Both the position numbers and the translations under genes were made by a program. Shown here piece by piece: positions 50,711 to 60,024 of a DNA stretch of 64,000 nucleotides; positions within the stretch are counted from its first letter, which is position 1, and each line of letters starts with the position of its first letter. The notes under the pieces are model-generated. The model was not told where the DNA came from. It saw nothing but the letters and a program-made list of their open reading frames with translations, and searched no databases. Source of the stretch: Longimicrobium sp. (GTDB taxonomy: Bacteria; Gemmatimonadota; Gemmatimonadetes; Longimicrobiales; Longimicrobiaceae); NCBI RefSeq assembly GCF_036388275.1, contig NZ_DASVSF010000110.1, forward strand, positions 216,543 to 280,542, given 5' to 3'.

Positions 50711-51991
50711 TCAGCGGTAGCGCTGCACCATCTCGCCCAGGCGCCGCACCCCTTCGGCCACGGCCGACTCCTCGGGGCCGAACGAGAAGCGCGCGTAGGT
50801 GCGGAACCGCGATGCACGGCCGCTGCGGCGCTTGCCCGGGTTGATGTCGAAGAACTCGCCCGGAACGCAGATCACCTTTTCCTCCAGCGCGGCCTGGAAG
50901 AAGTCCATCCCGTCGTTCAGCGGCTCGGGAAGGCCCGCCAGGTCTGCCCAGATGTAGAAGGTACCCTCGGGCTCCACGTCCAGCCGCATGCCGGCGTCGC
51001 GCAGCCCGTCGAGCAGGATGCGCCGCTTGCGCAGGAACGCGCCGCGGATGGCCGCCGTCTCGGCGCGCACCGCCGCGGGCTCCAGCAGTGCAACGGCGGC
51101 GCGCTGCAGGGGCCGGCTGCCGCCGCCGTCCAGGAACGAGCCCGCGCTGGTCACCGCCTCGATCACTGCCTTGGGGCCCACGACCCAGGTGGTCCGCCAG
51201 CCGGGGTAGCGCCAGTTCTTGGTCAGCCCGTCCATGATCACGACCGGGTCGTTGTCCACGTCGTCCACGTAGCGGGCGGCCGAGACGAGCCCGTCCTCGT
51301 CGGGCGAGGCGCACCAGGCGTAGTGCGAGTAGAACTCGTCCAGCAGCAGCGTGCACTCCAGCCGCCGCGCCGCCTCTACCCAGGATGCCAGCTCCAGCCC
51401 GCGGATGGTGCGCCCCGTGGGGTTCGACGGGTTGGAGAGCAGCAGCGCGGATAGGCCGCGGCCCATGATCTCGCGCTCCAGCCGTCCCATGTCGAAGCGG
51501 TAGCCGTCGGTGCCTTCCAGCAGGATGGGGATCGCCGTGAACATGCGGAATATGTTCAGCAGCTCCTCGTACGCCGTGTAGTCGGGAAGGAAGTGCCCCA
51601 GGTTGATCTCCCCCAGCGCCGCCACCGTGCGGGTGAGCCCCAGCCGGCCGCCGCCGCAGATGCAGACGTTGTCGGCGGTGTACTGCGACGCCTTGCCCTG
51701 CCGGTACAGGTGGTTGTACAGGTCGGCGACGGCGGTGCGCAGCTCGGGAATGCCGGCCACGGGCGCGTACTCCTGGTCCGCCGTGCTGATGGGTGCTTCC
51801 AGGATGCGCGGTGGCGCTCCGGGAAGGGGGCCGGTCTCGGGCATCCCCTGGCCCAGGTTGCACCAGTCGGGGTGGCCGTATGCGTAGCCGCGCTTGGAGG
51901 CCTCGGCCATCACGTAGATCACCCCGGTGAACGGAACGGCGCGGAAGCCGGGGATGTGGGGCGGCGCGATGTCGATACGTCTGCGGTCCAT
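50711..51991 (-). CDS. PLP-dependent class I/II aminotransferase
   Basis: 426 residues from ATG 51991; the frame runs upstream through repeat DNA without conserved content. Fold type I features: NLGQGMPETGPLPG near 50, LSNPSNPTGRTIRG near 205-218, LLLDEFYSHYAW with the cofactor-contacting Asp and Tyr, the Schiff-base lysine in DGLTKNWRYPGWRTTW near 275-290, and the C-terminal arginine region FRTYARFSFG. Substrate specificity is not readable. It stands alone, upstream of the DUF1579 gene on the same strand. Confidence 0.9.
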   Translation of the reverse strand: MDRRRIDIAPPHIPGFRAVPFTGVIYVMAEASKRGYAYGHPDWCNLGQGMPETGPLPGAPPRILEAPISTADQEYAPVAGIPELRTAVADLYNHLYRQGKASQYTADNVCICGGGRLGLTRTVAALGEINLGHFLPDYTAYEELLNIFRMFTAIPILLEGTDGYRFDMGRLEREIMGRGLSALLLSNPSNPTGRTIRGLELASWVEAARRLECTLLLDEFYSHYAWCASPDEDGLVSAARYVDDVDNDPVVIMDGLTKNWRYPGWRTTWVVGPKAVIEAVTSAGSFLDGGGSRPLQRAAVALLEPAAVRAETAAIRGAFLRKRRILLDGLRDAGMRLDVEPEGTFYIWADLAGLPEPLNDGMDFFQAALEEKVICVPGEFFDINPGKRRSGRASRFRTYARFSFGPEESAVAEGVRRLGEMVQRYR

Positions 51992-52839
51992 CAGGTCAGG
52001 CGATGTATGGATTCGGGGGGCGATCGTCGGAATCGGGTGCCGCACAGCAATGAACGATCCGTTCCGCGGCGGACCAATCCACCGCACCCTGTCATCCAGA
52101 GGCCCAGGCGCACCGTACCAGCACGCAGCACATCCCGTGCGGGCCGAAGGATCTGGCCTGGGGCGCGTACAGACTCGGGCGCGGCAGCGGTTACCGGAGC
52201 CGAGGCCTCGGCTGCCGTGGGGCCCTCACCCGTCCTCGCTTATGCTCGTCCACCCTCTCCCACAAACAGCGTGGGAGAGGGGGTACACTTCCGGGTGGGG
52301 TGCGTGGTTTCAGGTTTGGTGTTCGGGCAGGCGCCCCCCATCCCCAACCCTTCCCCCGCAAACTGCGCGGGGGAAGGGAGCCAGTCGAGTGCGCCAGTCC
52401 GGCCGAAGCGCGATTCACGTCTCCCCCTCCCCTGCGAAGCGGGGGAGGGGGCCGGGGGGAGGGGGCTCCCAGGGCATGCAAGGCAGCCTGTCGCCCCTCG
52501 ATCGAAGTTCTCCCCTCTCCCGGCGCAGTTTGCCAGGGGAGGGGCGGGGGAGGGGCCCCCCGGCGGACGCGCCTCAAGTCTGGGTGCTCGCTGCCGCGCC
52601 CCGACCTGGAAGTGTCGCAGGCTAGATCCTTCGGCGCGCGTGGGATGCGGTACGGGCCGGTTCGGTGCGCCTGCGCCTCAGGATGACAACACGGTGTCTC
52701 CCCTCTCCGCACAGCAGTTCCGTGCGGGGAGGGGCCGGGGGGAGGGGGCTCCCAGGGCATGCGAGGCAGCCCGTCGCCCCCGATTGAAGTCTCCCCTCTC
52801 CCGCGCCGTTTGCGGGGGAGGGGCCGGGGGAGGGGGAAC
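51992..52839. repeat. Largest repeat block: modules D-E-C-B-B, then D and two more B
   Basis: The whole 848-bp gap between the aminotransferase and the histidine kinase. After about 90 bp of unique DNA, module D is at about 52090-52200, E about 52203-52290, C about 52330-52382, and B at about 52420-52500 and 52505-52565. A second D follows at about 52595-52685, then B copies at about 52695-52765 and 52790-52840, the last reaching the kinase stop codon. Modules D to B match block 32965-33480 in order and mostly in sequence. Confidence 0.85.
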
Positions 52840-54081
52840 CTACTCCGCGGCGGCTCGCGGCTCGCGGGGGAGGGTGAAGAAGAAGGTGCTCCCCTTGCCC
52901 CACTCGCTCGCCACCCAGACGCGCCCCCCATGCTGCTGGACGATGCTGCGGCAGATGGCCAGCCCCAGCCCCGTACCGCCCTTGTCGCGGGCATCGGAGC
53001 TGTCTACCTGCCGGAAGCGCTCGAAGATGGCGTCGAGCTTGTCGGCGGGGATCCCCCGGCCGCGGTCGCGCACCTGGAACAGCGCCTGCTCGCCGCGGTT
53101 CTCGGCGACCACCTCCACCACGGCGCCAGGCGGGGAGAACTTGGCCGCGTTGGATAGCAGGTTCACCAGCACCTGCACCACCCGGTCCGGATCGGCCCAG
53201 ACGTCCAGCCCCGGGTCGATCCTGGCCTCCAGCGTCACCTGCACGCCCGTCGCCGCCCCCTCGACGGCGTGCATCGACTGCTCCACCAGCCGGGCGACCT
53301 CCACCCGCGCCGGGTTCAGCTCCAGCCGTCCGGACTGCAGGCGATCGAGGTCCAGCATGTCGTTGATCAGCCGCACCAGCCGGTCGGAGTTCTGCGCCGC
53401 GATCTCCAGCATCCGCTGCGCCTGCGGCGTTCCGTTCAGCCGTCCGCTGGCCAGAAGCCCCAGGCTGCCGCGAATGGAGGTCAGCGGCGTGCGCAGCTCG
53501 TGCGCGACGATGGACACGAACTCGTCCTTGAGCCTGGCGATCTGGCGGCGTTCGGCCACGTCCAGCCGCAACTCCACCTCGGTGGTCACCGACGCCGCCA
53601 GGTCCGCGAGCAGCCGCACCTCGCGCTCCGTCCACTCGCGCGGCTCGAACCCGGCCACGCAGAGCGTTCCCAGCGCGTGGCCGTTGGAAAGGATCAGCGG
53701 AACGCCCAGGTAGCTGACCAGGTTCAGGTCGCGCAGGAACACGCTGTCGCGCACCCGCTCGTCCTTTCGCGCGTCGGAGATCACCACGGGCTCGCGCTCG
53801 ATGATCGTCCACCGGCAGTACGACTCCTCCACGGGCGAGTTGGGGTCGTCGGGCCAGCCTGGCGGGGCGAAGCAGCTCTTGGCGAACTGCCGCTGGTCGT
53901 CCAGCAGGTTCACCAGCGCCAGCGGCGCGTCCAGGAACTCGGCCGCGATGCGGGTGAGCCGGTCGAAGGACTCCTCCGGCGCGCTGTCGAGCAGCGCCGT
54001 GGCGTGGAGCGCGGCCAGGCGGGCGGGATCGCGCAGCGGGTCGGCGCCAGGGTCCTGCGGCGGCTCGGAATCGCGGCTCAT
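52840..54081 (-). CDS. GAF-domain sensor histidine kinase
   Basis: 413 residues from ATG 54081; upstream frame extension lacks conserved character. No membrane helix or signal peptide, so cytosolic. Residues about 25-180 form a GAF sensor (RIAAEFLDAPLALVNLLDDQRQFAKS, ESYCRWTIIEREPVVISDAR, YLGVPLI). HisKA has HELRTPLTSIRGSL with the phosphorylated His194. HATPase: LLSNAAKFSPPG, GRGIP and GTGLGLAI. Output regulator not adjacent, so partner unknown. Possibly senses a small ligand through GAF. Confidence 0.92.
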   Translation of the reverse strand: MSRDSEPPQDPGADPLRDPARLAALHATALLDSAPEESFDRLTRIAAEFLDAPLALVNLLDDQRQFAKSCFAPPGWPDDPNSPVEESYCRWTIIEREPVVISDARKDERVRDSVFLRDLNLVSYLGVPLILSNGHALGTLCVAGFEPREWTEREVRLLADLAASVTTEVELRLDVAERRQIARLKDEFVSIVAHELRTPLTSIRGSLGLLASGRLNGTPQAQRMLEIAAQNSDRLVRLINDMLDLDRLQSGRLELNPARVEVARLVEQSMHAVEGAATGVQVTLEARIDPGLDVWADPDRVVQVLVNLLSNAAKFSPPGAVVEVVAENRGEQALFQVRDRGRGIPADKLDAIFERFRQVDSSDARDKGGTGLGLAICRSIVQQHGGRVWVASEWGKGSTFFFTLPREPRAAAE

Positions 54082-54282
54082 GCAGCTTCGCGTTGGTCGG
54101 TGGGGCGTGGGGGCCGGAATGGGCACCGCTCCGCCAGAATCCGCGTAATTTCGCGCACGCGGGCGATCCGGCAAGGGCCGGACGCACGATGGCCGTCTGG
54201 ACGCGCGCCCTCCGCCGCGTAAGTTCACGCGTGGCGGCACGGCGACAGGCCGCTCCGGACGAACCACCACCTGGAAACATCC

Positions 54283-55635
54283 ATGCAGAACGGCATCGAC
54301 CCGGCTGTCACCTCCCCGGCGGAGTACCGGCAGCTGGCGCGCGACATTTTTTCCGAGCTGATCGCCATCGACACCACCGAGGCCAACGGCGACGTCACCG
54401 CGGCGGGGCAGGTGGTCGCGCGCCGCTTGCTGGCGGCGGGGCTCCCGGAGGACGACGTGACGCAGGCCGGCCCGCATCCCCGCAAGCTGAACCTGGTGGC
54501 GCGCCTTCGCGGCAGCGGCGCGCGCGGGCCGCTGCTCCTGCTGGCCCACCTGGACGTGGTGGATGCCGACCCGGCGGAGTGGTCCACCGATCCTTTCGAG
54601 CTGGTAGAGCAGGACGGCTTCTTCTACGGCCGCGGCACCAGCGACCAGAAGGCGATGGCCAGCATCTGGGCCGCCAACCTGGTGCGCCTGCTGAACGAGG
54701 GCGTGGTGCCGGACCGCGACATCATCCTGGCGCTGACGGCGGACGAGGAGGGCGGGCCGCAGAACGGCGCCAAGTGGCTGACGGAGAACCGCCGCGACCT
54801 GGTGGATGCGGAGATGGGGATCAACGAAGGGGGAATCGGGCGGATCAAGGAGGGGCGCCGCGTTTCCAACAACCTGCAGGCCAGCGAAAAGGTGTACGTC
54901 GACTTCGAACTGTGCGCCCGCGGCGCCTCCGGCCACAGCTCGCTGCCCACCCCCGACAACTCCATCTACCACCTGGCCGCCGCGCTGGGGCGCATCGCCC
55001 GGTTCACCTTTCCCGTGCAGCTGGGTGAGGTGGCGCGGGCCTTTTTCGAACGCATGTCGCGGATCGAGGCGGGGCCGATGGCAGACGACATGCGCGCGCT
55101 GCTGGACACGGGCGATGCGGACGCCGCGGCGCGGCTCAGCGAGGTGCCGCAGTACAACGGGATGATGCGCACCACCTGCGCGGCCACGCGGCTGGATGCG
55201 GGGCAGAGCAACAACACGATTCCGCAGTCCGCGCGCGCCATCCTCAACTGCCGGCTGCTTCCCGGGACCGATCCGGACGAGGTGGCGCGCCAACTGGTGG
55301 AGGTGATCGCGGACGAGCGCCTGGTGCTCACCCAGGTCAAGGCGGGCAAGCCCAGCGCGCCGTCGCCCCTGACGCCGGAGGTGGTGGGGGCGGTGGAGCG
55401 GATCACCGAAGAGATGTGGCCCGGAGTGCCGGTGGTGCCGGTAATGGGCATCGGCGCCACGGACAGCCTCTACTTCCGCGCCGCCGGCATCCCGATGTAT
55501 GGCGTGTCGGGGATCTTCTTCGACGTGGACGACGTGCGCGTCCACGCGCCCAACGAGCGGATTTCGATCAGCTCCTACTTCGAGGGGCAGGAGTTCCTGT
55601 ATCGGCTCGTCCGTGCGATGTCGGGCCAGGGCTGA
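54283..55635 (+). CDS. M20-family metallopeptidase
   Basis: 450 residues. Zinc-binding core: LLAHLDVVD (His), RGTSDQKAMA (bridging Asp), LTADEEGG (catalytic and ligand Glu pair), the NEGG stretch and a C-terminal PVMGIGATDSLYFRAAGIP. A dimerisation domain insertion lies near 195-310. Resembles the dipeptidase/carboxypeptidase S branch; no signal peptide, cytosolic. Divergent from the kinase; a TAAGTT -10-like element is at 54220-54225 with a weak -35. Confidence 0.88.
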   Translation: MQNGIDPAVTSPAEYRQLARDIFSELIAIDTTEANGDVTAAGQVVARRLLAAGLPEDDVTQAGPHPRKLNLVARLRGSGARGPLLLLAHLDVVDADPAEWSTDPFELVEQDGFFYGRGTSDQKAMASIWAANLVRLLNEGVVPDRDIILALTADEEGGPQNGAKWLTENRRDLVDAEMGINEGGIGRIKEGRRVSNNLQASEKVYVDFELCARGASGHSSLPTPDNSIYHLAAALGRIARFTFPVQLGEVARAFFERMSRIEAGPMADDMRALLDTGDADAAARLSEVPQYNGMMRTTCAATRLDAGQSNNTIPQSARAILNCRLLPGTDPDEVARQLVEVIADERLVLTQVKAGKPSAPSPLTPEVVGAVERITEEMWPGVPVVPVMGIGATDSLYFRAAGIPMYGVSGIFFDVDDVRVHAPNERISISSYFEGQEFLYRLVRAMSGQG

Positions 55636-55705
55636 CGCAGCGGGGTCTCACACGGAGGGCACGGAGAACACGGAGGAGGGCTTCCGCGTCCCGCCGTGCC
55701 CTTCG

Positions 55706-57991
55706 TCAGCTGGCGAGAAGGCCGCACTTCGGCGTGGGGGACGATTCGTCGCCCGCCGAGAACAGCGCTCCGGTGGACGGGTTCTCTCTCGGAAGCCACG
55801 CGGCGGCGGCGGCGCCTGCGTCCGCGTCGATGCCCAGGGATCGCAGCTCCTGGCTCATGATCCCCCGCATCCGCGAGCGCGCGGCGCGATCGACCATCGC
55901 GCGGACGTCCCTTTCGCCGTCCGCCCCGAGCGAGAGGAACGGGTTCGCGCAGATCATGGCCTCGCGCTCGGCGAGCAGCTCGTCGCGCGTCTGCTGCACC
56001 CGGGCGATGCGCGCGCGGGCGGCGTCGGGAAAGGCTTCCAGGTCCGCCAGGCTGCGCCACTCGTCCACGCGCTCTGCAATCGGCCGCTGCCCGCCCGCGG
56101 CCGCCACTTCGGCCACCATGCCCAGCGGCCCCAGCGCCGGTCGGGGGCCCCACAGCCCCTCGAACTCGCTCTGCAGGGGGATGGGCAGCGGCGATGCTTC
56201 CATCATCAGCGGGCGGAAGACGTTCAGCACGCGGCCGCGCGCATCGGGAGGCACGGCGGTCCCGTGGCCGGCCAGCACCTCGTCCTGGTACGACGACAGG
56301 TAGCCGTTGCTGCGCCCGCGCGCGGCCAGCGTCGCCGTCACGTAGCCATCCAGCAGCCGCGCGAACGTCTCCGCGGGGCGTGTCTCGTAGTCCCATCCGC
56401 CGCTGCGGCCGGCGCTTCGCCCGGCGACGGGCGCTGTGGGCAGGCTTCGCACGGCGGCGGCGAACTCGTCCGTTCCGCTCGTCCGCAGCGCCACGTCGGT
56501 TCCGTAGGCGCCCTGGCCGCGGTAGCGCCTGCGCGCCACCTGCCAGTCCAGGTCGTGCGCGATTTCGTGCATCAGCGTGCCTGGGCCCGTGGCGGGCGGA
56601 ACGTGGATGCGGCGGCCGTACGGATCGTGGATGGCGAGCGCCGAGCGTTCCTTGCCCGTCCGGCCGAACTGGATCGACAGCCCGCGAACGTCCATTCCGG
56701 GCAGGATGGCCTCCATCTCCGCCAGCGCGCTCCCCAGCATGCGCCGGTAGTACGGGCGCCACGCCATCGGCACATCCGCGTCGAAGTCCACCGCCTTGAG
56801 CCCGTAGCACCGCTTGAGGTCCGCCGTGGACGGGGCGGGAAAGCCCGGGTGCCACACCGCTTCCTGCGCGTAGGTGCGCATAGCGACGGCGGATTCCAGC
56901 GCGGCCTCGGCGAGCGGGGCGGCCGGGTGCGAGGCGCGGATGCGGGTGTACGCGGCGGCAAAGTGCTCCTCGTCGCGCGCGGATTCCACGAACCGGCGCC
57001 CGTTCGCGCGTCCCGTCTCCGTCGGTCCCAAGGCCTGCTGGATCGCCCGGCTGTAGCGCTCCAGCGAGACGGCGATCGGTGCCACCGGGGGCGGCTCGTG
57101 GCGGTCGGCCAGTTCCATCAGCCGGCGCGCCGCCCTGCGGGAGAGCAGCGGGGCGGGCGCGGGCGCGGAGCCTTCGACCGCGGCACGCGCGGGGACCGTT
57201 GCGATGGCGCCCGCGAGAGGGATGGCGGCGGCGCCGGACGCGGCCTCGCGCGACTCGCTCCGCCACGCACCCGCGGGGGATTCCACCGAGAAGCGCCGGG
57301 CCGCCCGCCACTCGCGCAGCAGTGCCAGCGGGTGGCGGTGGGTGAGCGCCGCCTCGTCCAGCAGGGCGCGAGCATCGTCGCGCGCCATCCGCCGGTCTGC
57401 CGCGAGCGCCGCCGCCCGCGCAACGAGCGGGGGCGAATGCGCGGGGACGGTGCCCTCGGCGGCGGCCAGCGCGTAGGCCGCACGAACCGTCAGCTCGCCG
57501 CCGCGCGGGTCCGCCGCGGTGGCGACGGCCTGCTCGACGATGTCCAGGTGCAGGCGCGCGGCCCGCATCCGCTCTTCGAGCGAGCCGTGCGACACGGTCG
57601 ACAACGCGAGCGGGTCCAGCACGTATCCACGCGCTGCCGCCGTGACCGACAGGAGCGCGGCGCCGGCCCTACGGCGGGAGGCGGGCGTCAGCCGGGGGTC
57701 CTGCAGCGCCAGGTCCGTCAGCCGGAACGGGCTGCCGAGCCCCAGCCGCAGCCGCTCCAGGTATCCCAGCACGATGACGTCCTCGTCCGTCAGCGCCACG
57801 GCGCGGGTGCCCGCGAGGCGGACGATGGAATCGGCGTATGCGTCCGCCCGCACCAGCTCGACGTCAACCGCGGACAGCGGCTGCTCGCGCCGCTCTCCGC
57901 AGCCCGCGAGCATCGGCAACAGCAGCGCGAAGAGGGCCGCGCTGGCGGCTCTCCATCGTGCGGTGCGTCGGGTGTTCGTGGTCGCGTTCAT
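55706..57991 (-). CDS. Large putative zinc metallopeptidase lipoprotein (HEIAH)
   Basis: 761 residues. Signal peptide with lipobox LAGC (Cys 31), then a long alanine/arginine-rich helical region to about 400 with no family match. Near residues 475-479 is HEIAH within GTLMHEIAHDLDWQ, and about 66 residues later YETRPAETFARLLDGYV supplies a candidate third-ligand glutamate (about 541), the gluzincin layout. The PAETFAR-type stretch recalls metallopeptidase domains of large phage polyvalent proteins. Activity is inferred from the motifs only. It ends 70 bp beyond the convergent M20 stop. Confidence 0.75.
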   Translation of the reverse strand: MNATTNTRRTARWRAASAALFALLLPMLAGCGERREQPLSAVDVELVRADAYADSIVRLAGTRAVALTDEDVIVLGYLERLRLGLGSPFRLTDLALQDPRLTPASRRRAGAALLSVTAAARGYVLDPLALSTVSHGSLEERMRAARLHLDIVEQAVATAADPRGGELTVRAAYALAAAEGTVPAHSPPLVARAAALAADRRMARDDARALLDEAALTHRHPLALLREWRAARRFSVESPAGAWRSESREAASGAAAIPLAGAIATVPARAAVEGSAPAPAPLLSRRAARRLMELADRHEPPPVAPIAVSLERYSRAIQQALGPTETGRANGRRFVESARDEEHFAAAYTRIRASHPAAPLAEAALESAVAMRTYAQEAVWHPGFPAPSTADLKRCYGLKAVDFDADVPMAWRPYYRRMLGSALAEMEAILPGMDVRGLSIQFGRTGKERSALAIHDPYGRRIHVPPATGPGTLMHEIAHDLDWQVARRRYRGQGAYGTDVALRTSGTDEFAAAVRSLPTAPVAGRSAGRSGGWDYETRPAETFARLLDGYVTATLAARGRSNGYLSSYQDEVLAGHGTAVPPDARGRVLNVFRPLMMEASPLPIPLQSEFEGLWGPRPALGPLGMVAEVAAAGGQRPIAERVDEWRSLADLEAFPDAARARIARVQQTRDELLAEREAMICANPFLSLGADGERDVRAMVDRAARSRMRGIMSQELRSLGIDADAGAAAAAWLPRENPSTGALFSAGDESSPTPKCGLLAS

Positions 57992-58290
57992 GGCCGCTCC
58001 GGGTCGGGCGTATCGGCGGCGGCGACCGGGCCTGGTGTCGCCCCGCCCATCACCGTACGGCGGAAATGCCCTCGGTGTTCCGTCGTAAGTTGCTGCGGCA
58101 CAACATCAAACGAGCGGAAGGCGCGGAGAATCGTCTCCGCGCCTCCTGTTTTGAGCGCCCCCGAGCCTGGTCGGGCGAATGAATTCGCGGCAACAACCAC
58201 ACGATGTCCACCTTCGTGGACTGCCTGCCGCGGTGTTCGTTATCGCTTGTGGCGCGACCTTGGTGTCGTCCGCCCGCCGCTTTCGATTGG
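57992..58290. other. Gap upstream of the HEIAH lipoprotein with one hairpin and a module A
   Basis: A T-rich-tailed hairpin, AGGCGCGGAGA / TCTCCGCGCCT (58119-58144, then CCTGTTTTG), reads best on the plus strand, although no plus-strand gene precedes it. Module A is at 58173-58223 (CGAATGAATTCG, then GTCCACCTTCGTGGAC). No gene is supported. Confidence 0.6.
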
Positions 58291-59496
58291 TCAGTCCGTC
58301 GCTGTGGCCGACGCGGGCATGGAGGCGTGGAAGTCCTCGCGGACGCGGTGCATGTACGAGCCGAGCAGTTCCGCGACACGGTCCGGGCTGGGTGAGGCCA
58401 GGATCATCCCCACATGGTGGCGCTTGTTCATCCGCCACACGATCTCCGGATCGTCGTACGCCGACGTGTCCGGCCACTCCTGCCGGGCCAGCGACACCAG
58501 CAGCCCCGCGTAGTCCTCCCTCGTCGCCGGCAGTGTGTAGGCATCGCCTCGTGCATCCGCCACCTCAATCCGCGCCCATTCGCGCCACAGGTTGATGCCC
58601 GTGGCGGCTTCCACCATCTCTACGATGTTCGCGCCGCCCACCCGCGCCGCCGTTTCCAGGAAGTAGAACTCGCCGTCCTCGTCGCCGCGGATGAACTCGG
58701 TGTGCAGCGCGCCCCGCACGATGCCCAGCGCCTCCCGCACCCGTGCATCCTCCTGCTTGAGGGCGCGCGCCTCGTCCGAGTCGCGGGGCAGGGTGCGCGT
58801 GCTGAACAGCCCGCCGCCGTGGTACACCTCGAACGGCGGGCTCACGTAGCCGTTGGCATCCGAGAACACGATCTCCCGATCCCACACCAGCGAATCGACG
58901 TGGTACACCGACCCGCGGACGAAGCGCTCCAGCAGGTGAAAGCTCCGCTTGTCGCCCAGCGACTCGATGGTCCGCCACACCTGGTCGGGATCATCCAGCT
59001 TGTGGATGCCGATGGCCGACGCCGAAAAGCGTGGCTTGAGCACCCACGGCGCGGGCACCGTCTGCAGAAAGTGGTTGATGTGGTCGTTGTGCAGCACGGG
59101 CGCGAAGTCCGGGACGCGGATGCCGGCTTCGCGCGCCCGCATGCGCATCGCCAGCTTGTCGCGATAGTGGCGGACGGTGGTTTCGCCCATGCCCGGCACG
59201 CGCAGGTGCTCGCGCAGCGCCGATGCGATCTCCAGGTCGAACTCGTCCAGCGGCACGATGCGGTCGATGTGCTCCGTGCGCGCCAGCCAGCTGATGCCGT
59301 TGATCACGTCGTCCCGCTTGAACAGGTCCGGCATGTACAGCATTTCGTCGATGGCGTCGCGCGGCCACTCGGCCTCGCGCAGCTTTTCGACGGTGATCAG
59401 CAGCACGCGGCAGCCCTGCCGCTTGCACTCGCGGAGGAATTCCTCGCCCTTGAGGAAGCTCGAAAGGCAGACGATGGTGACGGGTCGGTCGGTCAC
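58291..59496 (-). CDS. ATP-grasp family protein
   Basis: 401 residues from ATG 59496. N-terminal domain starts VTIVCLSSFLKGEEFLRECKRQG; the ATP-grasp core has VLKPRFSASAIGIHKL (nucleotide-binding Lys), HLLERFVRGSVYHVDSL (adenine-contacting E-x-x-V) and FYFLETAARVGGANIVEMVEAATG (Mg-binding Glu and Asn). This is the carboxylate-amine ligase or synthetase fold that makes peptide-like bonds with ATP. The substrate pair is unknown and no biosynthetic neighbours occur. Confidence 0.85.
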   Translation of the reverse strand: MTDRPVTIVCLSSFLKGEEFLRECKRQGCRVLLITVEKLREAEWPRDAIDEMLYMPDLFKRDDVINGISWLARTEHIDRIVPLDEFDLEIASALREHLRVPGMGETTVRHYRDKLAMRMRAREAGIRVPDFAPVLHNDHINHFLQTVPAPWVLKPRFSASAIGIHKLDDPDQVWRTIESLGDKRSFHLLERFVRGSVYHVDSLVWDREIVFSDANGYVSPPFEVYHGGGLFSTRTLPRDSDEARALKQEDARVREALGIVRGALHTEFIRGDEDGEFYFLETAARVGGANIVEMVEAATGINLWREWARIEVADARGDAYTLPATREDYAGLLVSLARQEWPDTSAYDDPEIVWRMNKRHHVGMILASPSPDRVAELLGSYMHRVREDFHASMPASATATD

Positions 59497-60024
59497 GGGC
59501 CGATGTCCGGTTCAGGTGCGGGAAATTGCTCGCTTTTCGCCACGTCACATCCTGTGCCCCGGATGCGTGCGGGGCAAGGCCCGCGGCTGGCCTCATATCA
59601 CGAGGGTGCGCCAATTCTGTCATCCACAGGCCCAAGCGCGGTACAAAGCCGGGAGCCGCGCGAGGCCCCCCTCTGTCATCAGAGGCCAGGTGCACTGCTC
59701 ATCCTTGGCCGCACGCCCATGCCTGTCATCCAGAGGCCCAAGAGCACCACACTTGCCCGTACGCCGACCTGTGCGGGCCGAAGGATCTTGCCTGAACCAC
59801 GAACAAGCCTGGGCGCGGCAGCGGCACGGATCCCTGAGCCGCGGATCCCCGCACCGTCGGGTGCAGAACCTGGGTTCAAGCCGACCCTTAGCCTGCACGG
59901 GCGAATGAATTCGCAGCAACGACCACACGAAGTCCGCCTTCGCGGACTGGCTTGTCCTGGTGTGGGTTACACCGTGTGGCGCGCCCTGGCGAGAGTGGTC
60001 TCGGTTGGCGCCGAGTCGCTTACC
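59497..60024. repeat. Repeat block: modules D (two or three copies) and A
   Basis: Unique DNA to about 59600, then partial D copies at about 59616-59720, a fuller D at about 59719-59852 (reverse orientation, CATCCAGAGGCCCAAG to GCGGGCCGAAGGATC), and module A at about 59901-59954. The remaining 70 bp leads to the acetyltransferase stop. No gene is supported. Confidence 0.78.
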
